DNA from: Pseudomonas sp. PA27(2017)
GTDB taxonomy: Bacteria > Pseudomonadota > Gammaproteobacteria > Pseudomonadales > Pseudomonadaceae
Length of the DNA stretch: 64,000 bases
NCBI RefSeq assembly: GCF_001945445.1
Contig: NZ_MSXW01000022.1
Coordinates: forward strand, 62,001 to 126,000
Reading direction: 5' to 3'
The translations under genes and the position numbers were made by a program. Under the pieces are notes generated by a model. That model was not told the origin of the DNA. It saw nothing but the letters and a program-made list of their open reading frames with translations, and ran no database searches. Shown piece after piece: positions 36,892-46,743 of the stretch (its first letter is position 1; every line of letters begins with the position of its first letter).

Positions 36892-38397
36892 TCAGTTGTT
36901 GTACAGATCGATGATCTCGCTGACCGCTTGCGACTTGGCCTTGTTGCCATCGTTGCGCGCCAGGTCGATGCGATTCAGATAAGCCTCGTCGACATCGCCG
37001 GTGACATACTCGCCGTCGAATACCGCGCTGTCGAACTGCTCGATCTTGATCTTGCCGCCACCGACCGCCTCCTTCAGGTCATCGAGATCCTGGTAGACAA
37101 GCCAGTCGGCGCCGATCAGCTCGGCCACCTGCTCGGTGGTGCGGCCATGGGCGATCAGCTCATGGGGGCTCGGCATGTCGATGCCGTATACGTTCGGGTA
37201 GCGAACGGCCGGTGCCGCGGAGCAGAAATACACGTTCTTGGCGCCGGCTTCGCGGGCCATCTGGATGATCTGCTTGCAGGTGGTGCCGCGCACGATGGAG
37301 TCATCGACCAGCATCACGTTCTTGCCGCGGAATTCCAGCTCGATGGCGTTGAGCTTCTGGCGCACCGACTTCTTACGCGCCGCCTGGCCCGGCATGATGA
37401 AGGTCCGGCCGATGTAGCGGTTCTTGACGAAGCCCTCGCGGAATTTCACGCCCAGGTGATTGGCCAGCTCCAGCGCCGAGGTGCGGCTGGTATCGGGAAT
37501 CGGGATGACCACGTCGATATCGTGATCCGGACGCTCACGGCGAATCTTGTCGGCGAGCTTCTCACCCATGCGCAGGCGCGCCTTGTAGACCGACACGCCG
37601 TCCATGATGGAGTCGGGGCGCGCCAGGTAAACGTGTTCGAAGATGCACGGCTTGAGCTGCGGGTTCGGCGCGCACTGGCGGGTGAACATCTGGCCTTCTT
37701 CGGTGATGTACACCGCTTCGCCCGGCGCCAGGTCGCGGATCAGGGTGAAGCCGAGCACGTCCAGGGCGACGCTTTCGGAGGCGATCATGTACTCGACGCC
37801 TTCGTCGGTATGGCGCTGGCCGAACACGATCGGGCGGATGCCGTTCGGGTCACGGAAACCGACGATGCCGTAACCGGTGATCATCGCCACCACGGCGTAG
37901 CCACCGCGGCAACGCTTGTGCACGTCCTTCACCGCCGCGAACACGTCTTCTTCGCTGGGGTTCAGCTTGCCGCGCACGGCCAGCTCATGGGCGAACACGT
38001 TGAGCAGCACTTCGGAGTCGGAGTTGGTGTTGACGTGACGCAGATCCGATTCGTAGATCTCCTTGGCCAGCTGCTCGACGTTGGTCAGGTTGCCGTTGTG
38101 CGCCAGGGTGATGCCGTACGGCGAGTTGACGTAGAACGGCTGGGCCTCGGCCGAGCTGGAGCTGCCCGCGGTCGGGTAGCGCACGTGGCCAATACCCATG
38201 TGGCCGACCAGGCGCTGCATGTGGCGCTGCTGGAACACATCGCGCACCAGGCCGTTATCCTTGCGCAGGAACAGGCGCCCTTCATGGCTGGTAACGATAC
38301 CGGCAGCATCCTGGCCGCGGTGCTGGAGGACGGTGAGGCCGTCATACAGCGCCTGATTGACGTTCGATTTACCGACGATACCGACAATGCCACACAT
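36892..38397 (-). CDS. purF: Amidophosphoribosyltransferase
   Basis: A 501-residue first enzyme of purine synthesis: PRPP + glutamine to phosphoribosylamine. The N-terminal Ntn-type glutaminase starts MCGIVGIVG, so Cys2 becomes the catalytic residue after Met removal; this fixes the start. RYPTAGSS and HNGNLTN are glutaminase-site motifs. The C-terminal phosphoribosyltransferase has [17 protein letters not shown], the PRPP-binding loop. It lies 28 nt after cvpA, the classic cvpA-purF arrangement. Confidence 0.96.
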   Translation of the reverse strand: MCGIVGIVGKSNVNQALYDGLTVLQHRGQDAAGIVTSHEGRLFLRKDNGLVRDVFQQRHMQRLVGHMGIGHVRYPTAGSSSSAEAQPFYVNSPYGITLAHNGNLTNVEQLAKEIYESDLRHVNTNSDSEVLLNVFAHELAVRGKLNPSEEDVFAAVKDVHKRCRGGYAVVAMITGYGIVGFRDPNGIRPIVFGQRHTDEGVEYMIASESVALDVLGFTLIRDLAPGEAVYITEEGQMFTRQCAPNPQLKPCIFEHVYLARPDSIMDGVSVYKARLRMGEKLADKIRRERPDHDIDVVIPIPDTSRTSALELANHLGVKFREGFVKNRYIGRTFIMPGQAARKKSVRQKLNAIELEFRGKNVMLVDDSIVRGTTCKQIIQMAREAGAKNVYFCSAAPAVRYPNVYGIDMPSPHELIAHGRTTEQVAELIGADWLVYQDLDDLKEAVGGGKIKIEQFDSAVFDGEYVTGDVDEAYLNRIDLARNDGNKAKSQAVSEIIDLYNN

Positions 38398-38425
38398 GTG
38401 ACGCAACCCCTACTCAGTGAAACGA

Positions 38426-38992
38426 CTATTTACCGGTGCCGACAGGAGAAGCCCCCTGCAGCACCTCTTTGAACGGCAGCTCGACCGGCTCGCGTATACC
38501 GCTGGCCAGCCATTCGCTGGACACACCCAATATGAGGTTCTTCGACCAATCTGCAACCAGCAGAAAATGCGGCAGCAAGGCCGACTGCTGCCACCAGGCA
38601 TCCTGTTGCACCGGCCCCAGGCTGAGCAGCCCGACCGCCACCACGACCAGCAAGGCCCCGCGGGCGGCGCCGAACACCATGCCCAGGAAGCGATCGGTAC
38701 CCGACAGACCAGTGACCCGGATCAGTTCGCCGATCAGGTAGTTGATCAGCGCACCAACCAGCAGCGTCAATACGAACAAAATCACGCAGGCAGCGATGAC
38801 ACGGGCGGACGGGGTTTCGATGTAGGCCTCGAGATGCTGAGAGAGCGCGCCGCCGAACATCCAGGCGACCACGCCAGCAATGATCCAGGTGACGAGCGAC
38901 AGGGCTTCCTTGACGAAGCCTCTGCTCAGACTGATCAGACTCGAAACGGCGATGATGGCGATGATCGCCCAATCGACCCAGGTGAATGCCAC
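38426..38992 (-). CDS. cvpA: Colicin V production-type membrane protein CvpA
   Basis: A 188-residue inner-membrane protein with four hydrophobic helices (about 5-24, 32-50, 62-85 and 102-125). SLISLSRGFVKEALSLVTWIIAG and GTDRFLGMVFGAARG are the CvpA signature. It supports envelope integrity in other bacteria; the molecular role is unknown. It starts at a GTG. It precedes purF and is likely co-transcribed. Confidence 0.92.
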   Translation of the reverse strand: MAFTWVDWAIIAIIAVSSLISLSRGFVKEALSLVTWIIAGVVAWMFGGALSQHLEAYIETPSARVIAACVILFVLTLLVGALINYLIGELIRVTGLSGTDRFLGMVFGAARGALLVVVAVGLLSLGPVQQDAWWQQSALLPHFLLVADWSKNLILGVSSEWLASGIREPVELPFKEVLQGASPVGTGK

Positions 38993-39072
38993 GATGCAGG
39001 CTACCGATGGAAGAGGCGCTGCATTTTAGCAGAGCCCTGCCCATCGGTTAAGCGCGGATAACATGCGAAGCG

Positions 39073-39714
39073 TCAGTTGCTTTCCGGCTGGAAACGCACC
39101 ACGAAGCCATTGAGCTTGTGCTGGCGGTTGAGCTGGTCACGCAGGCGGTCGGCCTCGACTCGCTCCACCAGCGGCCCGACGAACACCCGGTTCATGCCAT
39201 CGGCAGTGCGGATATAGGCGTTGTAGCCCTGGGCGCGCAGGGTCTTCTGCAGCGTTTCGGCGCCCGGGCGACTGGACAGACTGGCCAGTTGCACCGACCA
39301 GCTGACCGGCAGGCTGTTGACATCCAGACGCTCGGCCGGCGCCTTCTGCGGCGGTGGCGCCACTTCGGCAGGCTTGCTCGGAGTAGGCTGCGCAGCCGGA
39401 GGCGGCGTCGGCGCAGGCGGCTCGCTGGCCGGCAGCTCGACGATGGGTTGCTCGACCGGCGCCTGAGCCTGCTCGGCTGGAGCGCTGTCGCCCGGTACCG
39501 GTTCCTGGGGCAGTTCCTGGGGATCGGGCACGATCACCGGCTGCATTTCGATTTCAGGGGTGACCGGCTTGGCTGGAATGCTCGGCGCATCGACCACCAC
39601 GTGCCGCAATTCGTCGGGACGGGAAAGCAGCATCGGCAGGAAGATCACCGCCAGGGCGACCAGCACCAGCGCGCCGACGATACGTTGCTTGGTTCCACTA
39701 TCCAGCATTGCCAT
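39073..39714 (-). CDS. SPOR-domain cell-division protein (DedD-like)
   Basis: A 213-residue membrane-anchored protein. It has a short cytoplasmic N-terminus, one transmembrane helix (IVGALVLVALAVIFLPMLL), a long Pro/Ala/Glu-rich periplasmic linker (about 35-125) and a C-terminal SPOR domain (SWSVQLASLSSRPGAETLQKTLRAQGYNAYIR...RVFVGPLV). SPOR domains bind denuded septal glycan. It overlaps the folC 3' end by 17 nt. MAMLDSG (39714) is taken as the start; the Met at 39708 has AGGA at good spacing and is an equal candidate. Confidence 0.88.
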   Translation of the reverse strand: MAMLDSGTKQRIVGALVLVALAVIFLPMLLSRPDELRHVVVDAPSIPAKPVTPEIEMQPVIVPDPQELPQEPVPGDSAPAEQAQAPVEQPIVELPASEPPAPTPPPAAQPTPSKPAEVAPPPQKAPAERLDVNSLPVSWSVQLASLSSRPGAETLQKTLRAQGYNAYIRTADGMNRVFVGPLVERVEADRLRDQLNRQHKLNGFVVRFQPESN

Positions 39715-41005
39715 CCTGCACATCCTCCTGGGCGTAGCGCTCCAGCCACATCAGGGCTTCGGCCACGCAGAAAAAAGACCCAAAGAGCAGAATTTCATCA
39801 CCTGCCGCCGCACGTTCGCACTGCGCTTCGAGGGCACTGGCGACATTGCCATGTGCCTCGACCTGAGCACCACAGGCTGCCAGGTGCGCATGCAGCTCGG
39901 CAGCAGGACGCGAGCGTTCGCTGGGCAGGGTCGCCACCGCCCAATGGGCGATATCGGCCAGCAGCGGCGCGACCACGCCAGGCAGCTCCTTGTCGGCCAG
40001 CAGGCCGAATACCGCAAGACGCTGACCGGCGAAGGCGCGCGCCTGCAAACGACCGGCAAGAAACTGCGCGGCATGGGGATTGTGCCCCACGTCGAGCAAC
40101 AGAGTGAGGGACTTGCCGCGCCAGTTCAAGTGACGACGATCCAGGCGGCCGGTCACCCGCGTGGCCTGCAGGGCATCGGCGATGCCCTCGGCGCCCCAGG
40201 GCAGATCCAGCAAGGCGTAGGCCTGCAACGCCAGTGCGGCGTTTTCCATGGGCAGGTCGAGCAGCGGCAGATCGTCCAGGCGCAGCACCTCGCCAGTGGC
40301 CGTCAGCCCATACCAGCTCCAGCCTGATTCGCTGACGCTGAGATCGAAGTCCCGGCAGCGCAGGAACAACGGGCAATCCAGCTCGGCAACCCGTTCGAGC
40401 AGCGGCAGCGGCGGATCGAAATCGCCACACAGCGCCGGTTTGCCCGCGCGCATGATGCCGGCTTTCTCGAAGGCCACCGACTCGCGGGTATCACCCAGCC
40501 AGTCGGCATGATCGACACCGATGCTGGTGATCAACGCGAGGTCGGCATCGACCAGGTTCACCGCATCCAGACGCCCGCCCAGGCCGACTTCGAGCACGGC
40601 GACATCCAGCCCGGCACGCTCGAACAGCCAGAACGCCGCCAGGGTGCCCATCTCGAAATAGGTCAGCGAGGTTTCGCCGCGGGCCGCTTCGACGGCCGCG
40701 AAGGCCTCGCACAGGCCTGCATCGCTGACCTGCTCACCATCGATCTGTACCCGCTCGTTGTAACGCAGCAGGTGCGGCGAGCTGTACACCCCGACCTTCA
40801 GGCCCTGGGTGCGCAGCAAGGCAGCTAGAAAGGCGCAGGTCGAGCCCTTGCCATTGGTGCCGGTGACCGTGATGACACGCGGCGCCGGCCTGGAAAGGCC
40901 GAGGCGCGCCGCGACCTCCCGGGAGCGCTCCAGGCCCATGTCGATGGCGCTCGGATGCAGACGCTCCAGGTACGCCAGCCACTCGGCCAGGGAGCGCTCG
41001 GTCAT
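39698..41005 (-). CDS. folC: Bifunctional folylpolyglutamate/dihydrofolate synthase
   Basis: A 435-residue Mur-ligase-like enzyme. P-loop TGTNGKGS is at 48-55; [37 protein letters not shown] and GVDHADWLG follow; the C-terminal domain has [10 protein letters not shown]. It adds glutamate to folates. The start overlaps the accD stop (ATGA), and the 3' end overlaps the SPOR gene. The order accD-folC-SPOR-cvpA-purF is standard in Pseudomonas. Confidence 0.95.
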   Translation of the reverse strand: MTERSLAEWLAYLERLHPSAIDMGLERSREVAARLGLSRPAPRVITVTGTNGKGSTCAFLAALLRTQGLKVGVYSSPHLLRYNERVQIDGEQVSDAGLCEAFAAVEAARGETSLTYFEMGTLAAFWLFERAGLDVAVLEVGLGGRLDAVNLVDADLALITSIGVDHADWLGDTRESVAFEKAGIMRAGKPALCGDFDPPLPLLERVAELDCPLFLRCRDFDLSVSESGWSWYGLTATGEVLRLDDLPLLDLPMENAALALQAYALLDLPWGAEGIADALQATRVTGRLDRRHLNWRGKSLTLLLDVGHNPHAAQFLAGRLQARAFAGQRLAVFGLLADKELPGVVAPLLADIAHWAVATLPSERSRPAAELHAHLAACGAQVEAHGNVASALEAQCERAAAGDEILLFGSFFCVAEALMWLERYAQEDVQDGNAG

Positions 41006-41886
41006 GCGCTGACCGGCAGTGCAGCAGGAGACGGCTGGTGCGTGAACTGCGCCAGCAGACGAGCGAGACGCGGACGCAGTTCGGCACGATGGATGATCAT
41101 GTCGATGGCACCGTGCTCGATGAGGAATTCGCTGCGCTGGAAGCCTTCCGGCAGCTTCTCGCGAACCGTCTGCTCGATGACCCGCGGGCCAGCGAAGCCG
41201 ATCAGTGCCTTCGGCTCGGCGACGATTACGTCACCCAGCATCGCCAGGCTGGCGGAAACGCCGCCATACACCGGGTCGGTCAGCACCGATACGAAAGGAA
41301 TACCCTCTTCACGCAGACGCGCCAGTACCGCCGAGGTCTTGGCCATCTGCATCAGCGAGATCAGCGCTTCCTGCATGCGCGCACCACCGGAGGCGGCGAA
41401 GCAGATGAACGGGCAACGCTTTTCCAGTGCCACGTTGGCGGCCTGCACGAAACGCTCACCGACGATGGAGCCCATGGAGCCACCCATGAAGGCGAACTCG
41501 AAAGCACAGGCCACCACCGGCATGCCTTCCAGGCTGCCGCTCATGGAAATCAGCGCGTCCTTTTCACCGGTCTGCTTCTGGGCAGCGACCAGGCGATCCT
41601 TGTACTTCTTGCTGTCGCGGAATTTCAGGCGGTCGGACGGCTCCAGATCAGCCCCGATCTCCTCACGACCCTCGGCATCCAGGAAGATGTTCAGGCGGGC
41701 GCGGGCATCGATGCGCATGTGGTGGTTGCACTTGGGGCAAACGTCCAGGGTCTTTTCCAGCTCAGGCTTGTACAGCACGGCCTCGCAGGATGGGCACTTG
41801 TGCCACAGGCCTTCAGGTACCGAACTCTTCTTGACCTCGGAACGCATGATCGAGGGGATCAGTTTGTCTACCAGCCAGTTGCTCAT
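41002..41886 (-). CDS. accD: Acetyl-CoA carboxylase carboxyltransferase subunit beta
   Basis: A 294-residue subunit with an N-terminal zinc ribbon (C31, C34, C50, C53 in CPSC...CPKC) and a crotonase-fold carboxyltransferase domain with [31 protein letters not shown] and [19 protein letters not shown]. It works with AccA to make malonyl-CoA. It overlaps folC by 4 nt. Upstream, 172 nt to trpF contain no gene that I can support. Confidence 0.96.
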   Translation of the reverse strand: MSNWLVDKLIPSIMRSEVKKSSVPEGLWHKCPSCEAVLYKPELEKTLDVCPKCNHHMRIDARARLNIFLDAEGREEIGADLEPSDRLKFRDSKKYKDRLVAAQKQTGEKDALISMSGSLEGMPVVACAFEFAFMGGSMGSIVGERFVQAANVALEKRCPFICFAASGGARMQEALISLMQMAKTSAVLARLREEGIPFVSVLTDPVYGGVSASLAMLGDVIVAEPKALIGFAGPRVIEQTVREKLPEGFQRSEFLIEHGAIDMIIHRAELRPRLARLLAQFTHQPSPAALPVSA

Positions 41887-42058
41887 GCTCTCAATTCTCC
41901 AACGCTGTAGGCTTCAACATGCTTGCTGCACATGACAAGCGAATTCACAAAGCGGTCGCCGCTGGGGCCGGCCCGATGCCCGCCACCTGCTTCGACCACG
42001 AAAAAAGCGCGCACTGTTCGCGGCGATAGGAGTATGGACGGCTCGCTGAGCGGCGCCG

Positions 42059-42691
42059 TCACATCGACTCTCCAACCGCCCGCACGGCACGCACGAAGTC
42101 TTTGACCTTGGCGGCATCCTTGATGCCCTTGCTCGCCTCCACGCCGCCGCTGACATCCACCGCGTAAGGACGCACCTGAGCGATGGCCGCCGCGACGTTG
42201 CCGGGCGTCAGGCCGCCGGCGAGAATCACCGGCTTGCTCAGTTTGGCAGGTACCAGCGCCCAGTCGAAGGCTTGCCCAGTGCCACCGGGAACACCGTCCA
42301 CGAAAGTGTCGAGCAGCACGGCGCGGGCACTCGGGTAGGCATCTACCAGCGCAGCGACGTCATCCTGCGCGCGCACACGCAATGCCTTGATGTAAGGCCG
42401 CCCCAGCGCCTCGCAATCGGCCGCGCTTTCGTCACCGTGAAACTGCAGGAGATCCAGGGGCACGGCGGCCAGCACCGCTTCGATGTCACGTTGCGGCATG
42501 TTCACGAACAAACCCACGGTGGTCACGAAAGGCGGCAGACCGGCGACGATGGCCCGCGCCTGCTCGACCGACACCGCCCGCGGGCTGCGCGCGTAGAACA
42601 CCAGCCCGATGGCATCGGCGCCTGCCACCACGGCAGCGAGCCCATCCTCGAGGCGAGTAATCCCACAGATCTTGCTGCGAACGACTGACAA
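42059..42691 (-). CDS. trpF: Phosphoribosylanthranilate isomerase
   Basis: A 210-residue TIM-barrel enzyme of tryptophan synthesis. [15 protein letters not shown] contains the catalytic Cys near residue 9; [27 protein letters not shown] and [14 protein letters not shown] are phosphate-site motifs, and [15 protein letters not shown] is the C-terminal site. The only start giving a full N-terminus is TTG at 42691, 10 nt after GGAGG; this is an unusual start codon and would lower expression. Confidence 0.94.
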   Translation of the reverse strand: MSVVRSKICGITRLEDGLAAVVAGADAIGLVFYARSPRAVSVEQARAIVAGLPPFVTTVGLFVNMPQRDIEAVLAAVPLDLLQFHGDESAADCEALGRPYIKALRVRAQDDVAALVDAYPSARAVLLDTFVDGVPGGTGQAFDWALVPAKLSKPVILAGGLTPGNVAAAIAQVRPYAVDVSGGVEASKGIKDAAKVKDFVRAVRAVGESM

Positions 42692-42772
42692 AAGACGAAT
42701 ACCTCCGCGAAAGGCCGGATGGTAACAAATGACCGGCCAGGGCGCGCCACTAATTGCTGCGCCCTGCCCCGC

Positions 42773-43618
42773 TCAGCGCGCCGCCACGTCCTCGAGGCCG
42801 GACAGAAAGTGCGGCCCCAGGTAACGGGTCGGCAATTCGAACTCTTCCGGGTAGTCCACCTGCACGAGATACAGCCCGTATGGGTGAGCAGTCACCCCGC
42901 CGGTGCGCCGCACGCCGGTACGAAGTACCTCCCCTGCCCACTCCACTGGCCGCTCACCGGCGCCGATGGTCATCAGCACACCGGCGATGTTGCGCACCAT
43001 ATGATGCAGAAACGCATTGGCGCGGATATCGAGCACGATGAAACGGCCGTACTGCAGCAACTCGAGATGATGGACCGTCTTGATCGGCGACTTGGCCTGG
43101 CACTGCCGGGCGCGGAAGGCGCTGAAATCATGGGTACCCAGGAATACCTTGGCCGCTTCGCGCATGCGCTCGACATCCAGCGGCCGATGATTCCAGGTCA
43201 CTTCCTCGGCCATATGCGCCGGGCGGATCTGGTCGTTGTAGATCACGTAGCGGTAGCGCCGCGCCATGGCGCAGAAGCGCGCATCGAAGTGGCTAGGCAT
43301 CGCCTTGGCCCAGGTGATGCTGATATCGCCCGGCAGGTTCATGTTGGCGCCCATCACCCAGGCGTGCATGGAGCGCTCGACGCGGGTGTCGAAATGCACC
43401 ACTTGGCCGCTGGCATGCACCAGCGCATCGGTACGCCCCGCACAACTGAGCGTAACCGGAGCGCCACCGGCGACCTTGGACAGGGCTTTTTCGAGGGACG
43501 CCTGGATCGATGGCACACCGTCACGCTGACGCTGGAAACCGCGATAGCGAGCACCGCGGTACTCGACACCCAGGGCGATCTTGTAAATGCCGACGGCAGC
43601 CATTTCGGCTGCCGTCAT
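42773..43618 (-). CDS. truA: tRNA pseudouridine(38-40) synthase
   Basis: A 281-residue TruA. The catalytic aspartate is D64 in SCAGRTDALVHASGQVVHFDT; other motifs are LGVEYRGARYRGFQRQ, RRYRYVIYN and FLHHMVRNIAGVL. It modifies the anticodon arm of many tRNAs. Starts at 43618 (ATG), 43603 (ATG) or 43633 (TTG) are possible and none has a strong ribosome-binding site. A perfect 10-bp hairpin covers the first codons from the G of the 43618 ATG. It lies downstream of fimV and its terminator. Confidence 0.92.
   Translation of the reverse strand: MTAAEMAAVGIYKIALGVEYRGARYRGFQRQRDGVPSIQASLEKALSKVAGGAPVTLSCAGRTDALVHASGQVVHFDTRVERSMHAWVMGANMNLPGDISITWAKAMPSHFDARFCAMARRYRYVIYNDQIRPAHMAEEVTWNHRPLDVERMREAAKVFLGTHDFSAFRARQCQAKSPIKTVHHLELLQYGRFIVLDIRANAFLHHMVRNIAGVLMTIGAGERPVEWAGEVLRTGVRRTGGVTAHPYGLYLVQVDYPEEFELPTRYLGPHFLSGLEDVAAR
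43592..43616 (-). other. Perfect hairpin over the truA initiation region
   Basis: Arms GACGGCAGCC (43592-43601) and GGCTGCCGTC (43607-43616) with a 5-nt loop. In the mRNA the stem begins at the last base of the AUG at 43618, and the loop/arm includes the second AUG. Its core is the same 8-mer pair as in the fimV terminator 120 nt away. Confidence 0.55.
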
Positions 43619-43730
43619 TGGTTCGTTAATCAATTGGTCATGACCGGATCAAAGCTGCAATGTCGCGATTATACCGCCACCCAAGTGGGCTGCCACGCCA
43701 GCAGCCAAATTAGTTGCATGCCGCAGATGC

Positions 43731-43756
43731 AAAAACGGCAGCCCCCTGGGCTGCCG
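43731..43756 (-). terminator. Rho-independent terminator of fimV
   Basis: 8-bp stem CGGCAGCC (43736-43743) / GGCTGCCG (43749-43756) followed on the minus strand by TTTTT, 22 nt after the fimV stop. Confidence 0.88.
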
Positions 43757-43777
43757 TCAGTGCCAATCAACTGCTCG

Positions 43778-46597
43778 TCAAACCAGTTTGCCGATCAGCT
43801 CTCGTGCTTCCTGCTGCTGGCCGTCGTTACCTTCGGCGATCACTTCATCGAGGATGTCACGAGCACCTTCGGTATCGCCCATATCGATGTAGGCCCGCGC
43901 CAGATCCAGTTTGGTAGCGGTTTCGTCGGTGCCGGAGAGGAAGTCGAAATCATCGTCTTCATCGAGTGGCACGTTGTCGGCCTGCACATCCTGTGGCGTC
44001 TGCTGCTCGAGGCTCTCGGCCAATTGATCGAGTTCGGCGGTCACGTCATCGAGCTGTGCGGCAAAACTGGCGCCACTGCTCGGCTGGGCCGGCTCGTCAT
44101 TGAGGGACAGGTCGAAGTCGGCGGGCAGACCGAAATCGTCCCCCTTGTCGCTGTCCAGAGCGGACGACAGATCCGCGAGATCGGCAGCCGGCTTCTCGGC
44201 GTCGTCGTCCAGGCTCAGCAGGAAGTCGTCGTCCTGCGCGGAAGCTGGCGCGGCCGGCGTATCGAGGTCCAGATTGAAGTCGGCCAACTCGCCGCCCGGC
44301 TCCTGGCGACCGGCAGGCTCGTCGCCCAGATCCAGGTCGAAATCCACGGAATCGTTGCGACTCGCCACAGGTGGCTGCGCTGGCAAATCCAGGTCGGAAT
44401 CCAGGCTCAGGGTGTCGATTTCGTCGAAGCGAGCGGCATCATCCTGCGCCTTGGGCTGCTGTTCTGCAGCGAATTCGGCTTCGAGGGCGTCCAGATCCAG
44501 ATCGAAGGCATCGTCGGCGGCCGGCTGCAGCGGAGCTGCTGGCTGCTCGGGCTCGTCCAGGGTCAGGTCGTCGAGGCTGAAGGTGTCCAGGTCGTCGGCA
44601 GCGGCGGTGCCGGCCAGGGCAGCGGTGCCGCCAAGCACGACCATCGCCGGGTAGCGGCTCTTCAGCTGCTCGACCTGGACGTTGGCGCCGCCGATTTCAC
44701 GCAGTTCGTTTTCCTGGCGGGCAAAGCCTTCGCGATCACCCAGTTCGGCGTAGACCTCCATCAGCTTCAGGCGCAGGTCGGTGCGATGCGGTTCGTCGTT
44801 GATCGCGTTGTGCAGCAGCTCGGCTGCCTGGTTGAAGCGACCGTAGGCGATGTAGATGTCCGCCTCGCCGAGCGCGTCGCCAGTCTGCGCCGTCACGCGC
44901 TCTTCACCAACCGGCTGAGACAGGGCCACTTGGTCATCCGGCAGATCGTTCAGGCTCTCGGCTGGCAGCTCCAGATCGCTGTCGAAACGGTGAGTGTCTT
45001 CTTCGTAGGTGGCCAGGCTGGCCTCTTCTTCCTCGGCCTTGCGAGCATTGCGGCGCGACAGGATCAGCAGGACCAGGAGCAGCGCCAATAGCAGGCTGCC
45101 ACCGATCAGGCCAAGCATCATCGGGTTGGCCAGCAGGTTGTCGAGGGCGCTGTCTTCTTCGACCGGCTCGGGCGTTGCGGCAACCGGTGCCTGGGCAGGC
45201 ACTTCGGCGGCAGGCGCAGCCGGCTCGGCGGGTGCGGCAGCCTCCGGCGTCGGCGCAGGAGCATTCTCCGCAGCGGGTGCCTCGGCAGCCGGCTTGCCAG
45301 CGGGCTGGGCAACCGATGGATCCACCGGCGCCGGCTCCGGCGCGGTTTCATTGGCGGCAGGCGCCTCACCGGTCGGCGCAGCAGCTGGCGTTTGCGCAGG
45401 CGCGGTGAGCGGCGCGGAAGCAGCATCGGCACCGGCACCGGCGGTAGCGTTGCCGGCAGGCTGACCCGCAGGCGCCGACACATCGGCCTGCAGCTTGGCG
45501 AGCTGGTTGTCCTTGAGCTGAATCAGGCGCTGCAACTTGTCGAGCTGGCTCTGCAGGTCGCTCATGCGATCCTTCAGCTCATCGTTCTCACGGCGCGTCG
45601 AGTCCAGGCTTTCCTGGGTCACGGCAAGCTGATTGGCCAGTGCGGCGTTGTTGGCGGTACCGCTCTCGCTGCCCGAAGTGGCCTTGCCGGCTTCGGCGGC
45701 GACCAGCTTGAGCTTGTCTTCGCGGGTCACTTCGGACGGTGCTGGGCCGGCTGCGTTGCGACGCGTGGCATCGATCTGCCGGGCGCCGGCGGCAGCCGGC
45801 GCACTGCGGCCCTGACGCCAGGAACCGTTCTGCTCGGCCACCTGGGCCAGCGCTTCGGACTGGCTGCGGCGCGCGATCTGCTGGTCATCGGGCAGACGCA
45901 GCACCTGACCGCTCTTCATGCGGTTGATGTTGCCGCCGATGAACGCATCCGGATTGAGATCCTGAATGGCGAGCATCTTCTGGTGAACGCTACCGCTGCC
46001 ACCGGCCCGCTGGGCAACTTCCCACAGGGTGTCGTTGGCGTTGGTGCGGTAGTCGCCACCAGCGGTGCCGGCGCGCGGTGCTGCCGGGGTGCTGGCGACC
46101 GGAGCGGCTGGACGCGGCGCGGCATTCGGGGCCGGACGAGGTACGGGCGCCGGCGCGGCGACCGGCAGCTGCGGGGCAGCAGCGGCTTGTGGGGAGTACA
46201 ACGGCGGATCGAGCAGCAGGGTGTACTCGCGCAGCAGACGGCCATTGGGCCACAGCACTTCGACGAGGAAATTCAGGTAGGGCTCGCGAACCGGTTTGGT
46301 CGAGGTGACGCGAATCACGCTCTTGCCGTTGGGTTTGACGATGGGCGTGAACTTCAGGTCGGTCAGGAAATACTGGCGGTCGACGCCAGCCTTGTTGAAC
46401 TCTTCGGGCGAGGCCAGCGACGGGCGCATTTCCGCGGCGGACAGGTCACGCACGTCGAGCAGCTCGATTTCCGCCACCAGCGGCTGGTTCAGCGACGATT
46501 GCAGTGTCAGTTCACCGACACCCAGCGCATGCGCCATACCGGAAGACAGCGCCGTCGCCGCAGCGATAGCCAGCACCAGTTTACGAACCCGAACCAT
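43778..46597 (-). CDS. fimV: Polar hub protein FimV
   Basis: A 939-residue inner-membrane protein. Signal peptide (about 1-24, ending MAHA). An N-terminal FimV domain holds GELTLQSSLNQPLVAEIELLDV. A LysM-like peptidoglycan module lies at about 175-235 (DTLWEVAQRAG...INRMKSGQVLRLP). A coiled coil spans about 325-375, then a Pro/Ala-rich stretch. The transmembrane helix is near 490-515 (LIGGSLLLALLLVLLIL). The long acidic cytoplasmic region contains TPR-type repeats, ending in the conserved FimV tail (TKLDLARAYIDMGDTEGARDILDEVI). It organises type IV pili/twitching and polar c-di-GMP/cAMP signalling in P. aeruginosa. Confidence 0.95.
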   Translation of the reverse strand: MVRVRKLVLAIAAATALSSGMAHALGVGELTLQSSLNQPLVAEIELLDVRDLSAAEMRPSLASPEEFNKAGVDRQYFLTDLKFTPIVKPNGKSVIRVTSTKPVREPYLNFLVEVLWPNGRLLREYTLLLDPPLYSPQAAAAPQLPVAAPAPVPRPAPNAAPRPAAPVASTPAAPRAGTAGGDYRTNANDTLWEVAQRAGGSGSVHQKMLAIQDLNPDAFIGGNINRMKSGQVLRLPDDQQIARRSQSEALAQVAEQNGSWRQGRSAPAAAGARQIDATRRNAAGPAPSEVTREDKLKLVAAEAGKATSGSESGTANNAALANQLAVTQESLDSTRRENDELKDRMSDLQSQLDKLQRLIQLKDNQLAKLQADVSAPAGQPAGNATAGAGADAASAPLTAPAQTPAAAPTGEAPAANETAPEPAPVDPSVAQPAGKPAAEAPAAENAPAPTPEAAAPAEPAAPAAEVPAQAPVAATPEPVEEDSALDNLLANPMMLGLIGGSLLLALLLVLLILSRRNARKAEEEEASLATYEEDTHRFDSDLELPAESLNDLPDDQVALSQPVGEERVTAQTGDALGEADIYIAYGRFNQAAELLHNAINDEPHRTDLRLKLMEVYAELGDREGFARQENELREIGGANVQVEQLKSRYPAMVVLGGTAALAGTAAADDLDTFSLDDLTLDEPEQPAAPLQPAADDAFDLDLDALEAEFAAEQQPKAQDDAARFDEIDTLSLDSDLDLPAQPPVASRNDSVDFDLDLGDEPAGRQEPGGELADFNLDLDTPAAPASAQDDDFLLSLDDDAEKPAADLADLSSALDSDKGDDFGLPADFDLSLNDEPAQPSSGASFAAQLDDVTAELDQLAESLEQQTPQDVQADNVPLDEDDDFDFLSGTDETATKLDLARAYIDMGDTEGARDILDEVIAEGNDGQQQEARELIGKLV

Positions 46598-46743
46598 AGC
46601 CTTTTCCTTTGTGTTGACTGCTCTCGCACAACGAGAGGATAGATGATCGGTGGCTGCCCCTTTGCAGGCCCCCCAGCCAACGATCAGCGCGCTCAGTATT
46701 TGCCAAGCTCGAATAGATATGCAGATTTCTCGATAAGTATCTT

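Noticed and set aside
42719..45091. Long plus-strand open frame over truA and fimV
   Set aside because: Antisense to two recognisable genes, with no homology and no initiation signal.
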